Below, piece after piece: positions 43,795 to 48,237 of a stretch of DNA of 48,237 nucleotides. Location: assembly GCA_903846025.1 (NCBI GenBank), contig CAIMZP010000088.1, forward strand, positions 1-48,237, given 5' to 3'. Made by a program: the position numbers and the translations under genes. The notes below the pieces were generated by a model that did no database searches, had not been told where the DNA came from, and worked only from the letters and a program-made list of their open reading frames with translations. The first letter of the stretch is position 1. Each line of letters opens with the position of its first letter. Source of the DNA: an uncultured beta proteobacterium (GTDB lineage Bacteria > Pseudomonadota > Gammaproteobacteria > Burkholderiales > Burkholderiaceae).

Positions 43795-45152
43795 TTATGT
43801 CCGTATTAACAATTGGTATTTTATTTGCGATAGTAACTTTAGTTATTATGTTCTCGGGCATTTCGATTGCTTTTGCCTTAGGGATTGTGGCAATTATTTT
43901 TATGTATTTCTTCATGCCAGCTTCCTCGCTGGATACGGTTGCGCAAAACGTTTACGAAGAAATGTCGAGCATTACTTTAATGTCCATCCCACTTTTCATA
44001 TTGAAGGGCGCTGCAATTGGGCGCTCGCGTGCGGGTAAGGACTTATACGATGCCCTGCATGTATGGATGGGTAAGATTCCTGGGGGTTTAGGAGTTGCTA
44101 ACGTATTTGCTTGCGCATTATTTGCTGCGATGGCAGGATCTAGCCCCGCAACTTGTTCTGCGATTGGTAGCGCTGGTATTCCAGAAATGCGTAAGCGTGG
44201 CTACTCACCGGGATTTGCGGCCGGAATAATTGCTGCAGGCGGAACGCTCGGTATTTTGCTGCCACCATCCATTACGATGATTTTGTATTCTGTTGCAGCT
44301 GAGCAATCACTGGGAAGATTATTCCTAGCAGCGATCGGCCCCGGAGTAATGTTGGTGCTGTTCTTTTCGGCTTACACTATTTATCGATTTCGTAAAGAGT
44401 ATTCGCTAGCTTATGAGGCCTTTACTGTTAACTCCGTCTCAACGCCAATTTTGGATCGTCAGACGTATACCATGCAGCAAAAGATTAGTTCATTGCCTAG
44501 GGTCTTGCCATTTTTAGTTCTACTGATTGGTGTGATGGTTGCCCTCTATGGTGGCTATGCCACGCCTGCAGAAACTGCCGGCTTAGGCGCTGTATTTGCT
44601 TTTTTGCTGATTGCGATTATTTACCGCATGTGGCGTTTCAAAGACTTGTACCCGCTCTTAGATGTCACCATTCGAGAATCAGCCATGCTGATGTTTATTA
44701 TTGGCATGTCCTTGCTTTTTGCCAATGTCATGAGCTACTTGCATTTAAGTCAGACGGCAGCTCAGGCTATTGTTGATTTAAATACCTCACGCTGGGTCTT
44801 GCTCGCGGCTATTTTATCGATGGTGATTGTCCTGGGATTCTTTTTGCCCCCTGTCTCAATCATATTGATGACATCGCCTATTTTTCTGCCCCCACTACGT
44901 GCCGCTGGATTTGATTTAATTTGGTTCGGTGTAGTGATGACCATTGTGATGGAGACTGGACTTATACATCCCCCTGTCGGACTCAATATTTTTGTTATTA
45001 AAAATATTGCTCCTGATATTACTTTGCGAGAAATCATTTACGGAGTTATGCCTTTTGTAGCCATTATGATTTTCTCAGTGGTGTTGCTATGTTTCTTCCC
45101 ACAAATTGCAACTGGCTTATCAGACTGGGTAATGGGCACGCCCCTAGCTTAA
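43791..45152 (+). CDS. TRAP transporter large permease (DctM family)
   Basis: Large permease subunit (453 aa) of about 11-12 helices. Family landmarks are SIPLFILKGAAIGRSRAGKDLYD, the FAAMAGSSPATCSAIGS loop, GIIAAGGTLGILLPPSITMILY, and the second-half ETGLIHPPVGLNIFVIK. A cytoplasmic insert around residues 200-240 is slightly longer than usual in my reading. It overlaps dctQ by 4 bp (ATGA-like) and lies 27 bp before the synthetase gene. With DctP and DctQ it is a complete TRAP system. Confidence 0.92.
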   Translation: MIMSVLTIGILFAIVTLVIMFSGISIAFALGIVAIIFMYFFMPASSLDTVAQNVYEEMSSITLMSIPLFILKGAAIGRSRAGKDLYDALHVWMGKIPGGLGVANVFACALFAAMAGSSPATCSAIGSAGIPEMRKRGYSPGFAAGIIAAGGTLGILLPPSITMILYSVAAEQSLGRLFLAAIGPGVMLVLFFSAYTIYRFRKEYSLAYEAFTVNSVSTPILDRQTYTMQQKISSLPRVLPFLVLLIGVMVALYGGYATPAETAGLGAVFAFLLIAIIYRMWRFKDLYPLLDVTIRESAMLMFIIGMSLLFANVMSYLHLSQTAAQAIVDLNTSRWVLLAAILSMVIVLGFFLPPVSIILMTSPIFLPPLRAAGFDLIWFGVVMTIVMETGLIHPPVGLNIFVIKNIAPDITLREIIYGVMPFVAIMIFSVVLLCFFPQIATGLSDWVMGTPLA

Positions 45153-45179
45153 GAAACCAAGAACTCAAGGAATGTATTC

Positions 45180-46703
45180 ATGAATTTGTATTCAGTATTG
45201 GAAAAAGGTTTTCCGAAAGATAAAACAGCGTGCGCAATTGAAACGCATGATGGCCTCTATTACTCTTGGAGCGATCTGGAGCGGGCAACTGCCAAGATGG
45301 CTAATTTTCTCAAGAGCCTTAAGTTGCCGGTGGGTTCACGTGTTGCTGTCCAAGTGGAAAAGTCACCAGAGGCTTTATTTTTGTATTTGGCGACCATCCG
45401 TGCCGGATACGTTTATTTACCACTTAACACTGCTTATCAAGCTGCCGAAATTCAATACTTTATTGAGAATGCCGAGCCTGCATTAGTGGTTTGTAGCAGC
45501 AAAAACTTTTCTTGGGTTTCTAAGGTCGCCTTCAAGGCGGGGACCAAACATGTTTTGACCTTGGATGATGATCGCTCAGGAAGCTTGCTTGAGCGCGCTG
45601 GCATTCAAAGTGATAAGTTCAAAACAGTGGCTGTAAAAGATGATGATTTAGCTGCAATACTGTATACATCTGGTACCACAGGGCGCAGTAAAGGGGCGAT
45701 GCTGACCCATAAAAACTTGAGCAGCAATGCTCAGGTTTTACAAAAATTCTGGGGGTGGAAGAAAGGTGATGTGCTCTTGCATGCGCTGCCTATTTTCCAT
45801 GTGCATGGTTTATTTGTAGCGGCACATGGTGCATTGGTTAATGGTAGCAAGATGATTTGGTTGCCTCGCTTAGATACCGCAGCACTGATTCACCATATGC
45901 CACGGTCCACAGTCATGATGGGTGTACCTACTTTTTATGTACGCCTGTTGGCAGATAAAGGTTTTACTAAAGCGGTGACTCGCAATATGCGCTTGTTTGT
46001 TTCAGGATCGGCCCCATTGCTGACGGAAACATTTAACACCTTTAAAGAAGTGATTGGCCAGCCTATTTTAGAGCGCTATGGCATGAGTGAAACAGTGATG
46101 CTAGTTTCCAACCCCTATAAGGGAAAGCGTGTTGGCGGTTCTGTTGGTCTGCCCTTACCAGGGGTTAAGGTGCGCGTAGTTAACGAAAAAAACGAGCCCT
46201 GTGGCGTTAATGAGATCGGCAGTATTCAGGTGAAGGGTCCAAACATATTCAAAGGCTACTGGCATATGCCAGAAAAGACTGCTGAAGAGTTTACTAAGGA
46301 CGGCTGGTTCAAGACTGGTGACGTTGGTCGCTGGGGCGGCGCTGCCAATGGTGGTAATGCACCTAAGGATTACCTCTGTATCGTTGGTCGTAGTAAGGAT
46401 CTCATTATTTCGGGTGGCTATAACGTCTACCCAAAAGAGATTGAAAGCTTCATTGATGATATGGAGGGTGTTAATGAGAGCGCAGTGATTGGTATTCCGC
46501 ATCCCGACTTTGGCGAGGCAGTCATGGCAGTGGTGGTGCCAAAGGCGGGCGCTAAGCTAGATGCTCAGGCCATGATTGCGGACCTGAAAACACAAATAGC
46601 GAACTTCAAAATACCTAAGCGCTTAGAGATTGTTGCTGACTTACCTCGTAACGCGATGGGTAAAGTACAGAAGAATATTTTGCGTCAGCAATATACCAGT
46701 TAA
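45180..46703 (+). CDS. matB: Malonyl-CoA synthetase (MatB)
   Basis: Adenylate-forming enzyme (507 aa) that activates malonate to malonyl-CoA. ANL motifs are present: the P-loop LYTSGTTGRSKGAMLTH near residue 163, LPIFHVHGLF, the ERYGMSET loop, GWFKTGDVG and the catalytic lysine region PRNAMGKVQKN at the C-terminus. The length matches MatB/ACSF3. It is the last gene of the malonate cluster; the product is fed to the decarboxylase upstream. It converges with the TauE permease gene. Confidence 0.93.
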   Translation: MNLYSVLEKGFPKDKTACAIETHDGLYYSWSDLERATAKMANFLKSLKLPVGSRVAVQVEKSPEALFLYLATIRAGYVYLPLNTAYQAAEIQYFIENAEPALVVCSSKNFSWVSKVAFKAGTKHVLTLDDDRSGSLLERAGIQSDKFKTVAVKDDDLAAILYTSGTTGRSKGAMLTHKNLSSNAQVLQKFWGWKKGDVLLHALPIFHVHGLFVAAHGALVNGSKMIWLPRLDTAALIHHMPRSTVMMGVPTFYVRLLADKGFTKAVTRNMRLFVSGSAPLLTETFNTFKEVIGQPILERYGMSETVMLVSNPYKGKRVGGSVGLPLPGVKVRVVNEKNEPCGVNEIGSIQVKGPNIFKGYWHMPEKTAEEFTKDGWFKTGDVGRWGGAANGGNAPKDYLCIVGRSKDLIISGGYNVYPKEIESFIDDMEGVNESAVIGIPHPDFGEAVMAVVVPKAGAKLDAQAMIADLKTQIANFKIPKRLEIVADLPRNAMGKVQKNILRQQYTS

Positions 46704-46704
46704 C

Positions 46705-47523
46705 TTAATAGCCAAATGCCTTGCGGCTTTCATTAAACATGAAGGCTGCAAGGATAAATAGCATCACACCAAAGATGCGTTTTAAGTGAGCAACATGGAG
46801 TTTTCTGGCCATCTTTGCACCGATTGGGGCAGTAAATACGCTGACTACTACAATGCAGAGCACCGCAGGTAGGTATACAAATCCTAAAGATCCGGCGGGT
46901 AAGTCGGGGTTTCCCCAGCTGCCATACATGTAACCAATTGTCGCTGCTGCAGCGATTGGAAATCCTAGTCCTGAAGAGCTTGCCATCGCAGTGTGTGGCT
47001 TTACATTGCACCACAGCATAAATGGCACCGTAATAAATGCGCCGCCAGCACCCACTAGGCTTGCCAATACTCCAGCAAAGGCGCCGAAAGAAAATAGGCC
47101 AACAGGCCCAGGAAGATCTCTGCCACCAGTCGGTTTTTTGTTAATAATCATCTGAATAGATGTGTAGACGATAAATAGGGCGAAGCCTAATGAAAGCCAG
47201 GAGGTATCAATCGCCTCAAAGATTTTGCTACCGCCAACGAGGCCGCCCAATACCATTCCTGGACTTAAGGCTGTCACCAACTTCCAATCAATAGAGCTAT
47301 GCTTATGATGCGCCCAAATTGCTGAGGTAGTAGTAAACAAAATGGTTGCCATACCAGTGGCAATTGCCATGTGCACAATAAGATTCTGATTAAAGCCTAA
47401 ATGATTAAAAACTAGAATCATGAATGGCACTAGGATCATTCCACCACCGATGCCTAGCAGTCCAGCTAAAAAACCAGAGATGCTACCGCACAACATAAGC
47501 ATTGCAATATCCGTTATTGACAT
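46705..47523 (-). CDS. TauE/SafE family permease (probable sulfite/organosulfonate exporter)
   Basis: An inner-membrane protein (272 aa) of the TauE/SafE (YfcA) family, whose better-studied members export sulfite, sulfoacetate or related anions. Two homologous halves are visible, each beginning with a glycine-rich signature: GFLAGLLGIGGGMILVPFM (17-35) and FAGVLASLVGAGGAFITVPFM (about 155). About eight helices are predicted. The substrate cannot be told from sequence. The gene starts at the 3' end of 6S RNA on the same strand, so readthrough from zapA-6S could supply its mRNA. Confidence 0.88.
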   Translation of the reverse strand: MSITDIAMLMLCGSISGFLAGLLGIGGGMILVPFMILVFNHLGFNQNLIVHMAIATGMATILFTTTSAIWAHHKHSSIDWKLVTALSPGMVLGGLVGGSKIFEAIDTSWLSLGFALFIVYTSIQMIINKKPTGGRDLPGPVGLFSFGAFAGVLASLVGAGGAFITVPFMLWCNVKPHTAMASSSGLGFPIAAAATIGYMYGSWGNPDLPAGSLGFVYLPAVLCIVVVSVFTAPIGAKMARKLHVAHLKRIFGVMLFILAAFMFNESRKAFGY

Positions 47524-47525
47524 GA

Positions 47526-47712
47526 ATTCCCCGCCATAGCCGCTAGGCCGGCATCCCGAACCCTAGGGTTCAAGGTGGAACGGCTACGCTGCTTTGGGTG
47601 CATTAAGAGCAACAGGGAGTGAACAGCGCTAGGCTGCCACTGTGAAGTTTCAAAACGCTCACGCCCACAAGGTAAAGATCGTTCCTGATGCTTGCGCATC
47701 GGTTCAAGGAAC
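47526..47712 (-). ncRNA. ssrS: 6S RNA
   Basis: The gap between zapA and the TauE gene contains a 6S RNA on the minus strand, the conserved location after zapA. The 3' part CCACCTTGAACCCTAGGGTTCGGG resembles the E. coli 6S segment CACCTTGAACCAAGGGTTC, followed by GCCGGCCTAGCGGC. The 5' side has the GATGCGCAAGC element, and its AGTTCCTT can pair with GGGGAATT at the 3' end to close the long rod. Length (about 185 nt) is right. Ends are approximate; the 5' end may overlap the last codons of zapA. 6S binds sigma70 holoenzyme in stationary phase. Confidence 0.8.
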
Positions 47713-48066
47713 TATTGGCCTTGGCGAACCAGGCAGGGAAAGAGTTTGCATCAAGTTGTCCACCTGATTTTCAAGTGATCGAATCTCGCCGTGAAGTTTT
47801 GATATCTCCTCGGAATCAACAGTTGAAAGGGTGTCTGATGCGGTATCGGTTTTGGTGGTGGATTGCAAAGTAATAAGATCACCTGCGATTTTAATGGCTG
47901 CCATCATGCTGGCGCGTTCGATGCTGCGATTGCCGCCTTTAATTGCTAATTGGATTTGCTCATCAGCCAATGTGCAAGCAGCTCGCAATAGGGGCTCATG
48001 CTCTGTACTGGTGGCCAAGGTAATTTTTTGACCAGCGAGAGTTACTTCAATGCGTTGTTGGCTCAT
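47704..48066 (-). CDS. zapA: Cell division protein ZapA
   Basis: Small cytoplasmic protein that bundles FtsZ protofilaments at the Z ring. MSQQRIEVTLAGQKITLAT starts the domain, followed by LRAACTLADEQIQLA, SIERASMMAAIKIAGDL, and a coiled coil (EEISKLHGEIRSLENQVDNLMQTL). The track starts at 48093, but ATG 48066 has a GAGG ribosome binding site at good spacing and gives the usual start, for 120 aa. It overlaps the upstream partial zapB-like gene by about 20 bp and is followed directly by 6S RNA. Confidence 0.92.
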   Translation of the reverse strand: MSQQRIEVTLAGQKITLATSTEHEPLLRAACTLADEQIQLAIKGGNRSIERASMMAAIKIAGDLITLQSTTKTDTASDTLSTVDSEEISKLHGEIRSLENQVDNLMQTLSLPGSPRPIVP

Positions 48067-48237
48067 TGTCATCCTCTGGAATTGTCGGGGCAACGACCTG
48101 GCCGAGCAGGTTCAATTGGCGGCCATCACTTTGTTCTGGCAGGCGGCTCAAAATATGTTGAATTCGTTGTTGAGCATCCTCAATTTTTCCTTCGAGCTGG
48201 GCTCGATCATGGCATAGGCCATTTACCGCATCCGTAA
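48047..48237 (-). CDS. ZapB-like coiled-coil cell-division protein (partial, N-terminus outside window)
   Basis: Not in the ORF track because its start lies beyond the window edge. On the minus strand an open frame enters at 48237 and reads HDRAQLEGKIEDAQQRI, then HILSRLPEQSDGRQLNLLG, and stops at 48047, about 20 bp inside zapA. This coiled coil with the ending RLPEQ matches the small protein usually encoded before zapA in betaproteobacteria (TIGR02449-type, ZapB-like). About 62 C-terminal codons are visible. The overlap with zapA implies translational coupling. Confidence 0.8.
   Translation of the reverse strand, partial: TDAVNGLCHDRAQLEGKIEDAQQRIQHILSRLPEQSDGRQLNLLGQVVAPTIPEDDNEPTTH

Noticed and set aside
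47514-47873. Small ORFs (61 aa each) over the 6S RNA region and zapA
   Set aside because: Explained by 6S RNA and antisense to zapA; no protein features.

Overview
The window looks like a chromosome segment of a freshwater betaproteobacterium, most like Polynucleobacter (Burkholderiaceae). That placement is inferred from protein sequence character, the moderate GC content, and familiar housekeeping blocks (yebC-purD-hemF-nadD-rsfS-rlmH-maf-rng; a zapB-like gene, zapA and 6S RNA; lptF-lptG). No database search was possible. There is no CRISPR array, rRNA operon, transposase or prophage in view.

Layout. 1-4.3 kb: tRNA-Lys, the tsaE-amiC pair, divergent queG (queuosine), and the azlCD exporter pair. 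4.3-11.5 kb: a 2-hydroxyacid/glyoxylate module. A fused FAD/Fe-S dehydrogenase and its GntR/FCD regulator face a serine-glyoxylate aminotransferase, a GlcG-like protein and rhlE, with two GntR-type palindromes in the divergent intergenic region. 11.4-11.95 kb: not empty spacer but a decayed gluQ (glutamyl-queuosine tRNA-Asp synthetase). 11.95-15.6 kb: dnaE. 15.6-20.1 kb: three LPS-type glycosyltransferases divergent from msbA. 20.1-27.9 kb: galE and a long housekeeping operon on the minus strand.

28.0-33.4 kb: an AT-richer stretch beside tRNA-Leu that reads as an accessory island. It holds two lipoproteins, the first with an eight-G tract as its ribosome binding site, and a compact, overlapping egtD-egtB-MalY/PatB-like lyase cluster predicted to make ergothioneine, plus a DUF427 protein. 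33.4-40.7 kb: cysB-like regulator, lptG, lptF, pepA (preceded by a short leader ORF), holC, lgt and a LysR regulator. 40.7-46.7 kb: a complete malonate utilisation module (malonyl-CoA decarboxylase, TRAP transporter P-Q-M, malonyl-CoA synthetase) with a LysR-type palindrome in front. 46.7-48.2 kb: TauE/SafE permease, 6S RNA, zapA and a partial zapB-like gene.

I did not find a clearly unprecedented multi-gene system. The best leads are the broken gluQ in a queG+ genome, the ergothioneine cluster with a non-canonical lyase and no egtA/egtC, the G8 tract at the OmpA-like lipoprotein, the pepA leader ORF with competing hairpins, and the GntR-controlled glyoxylate module.
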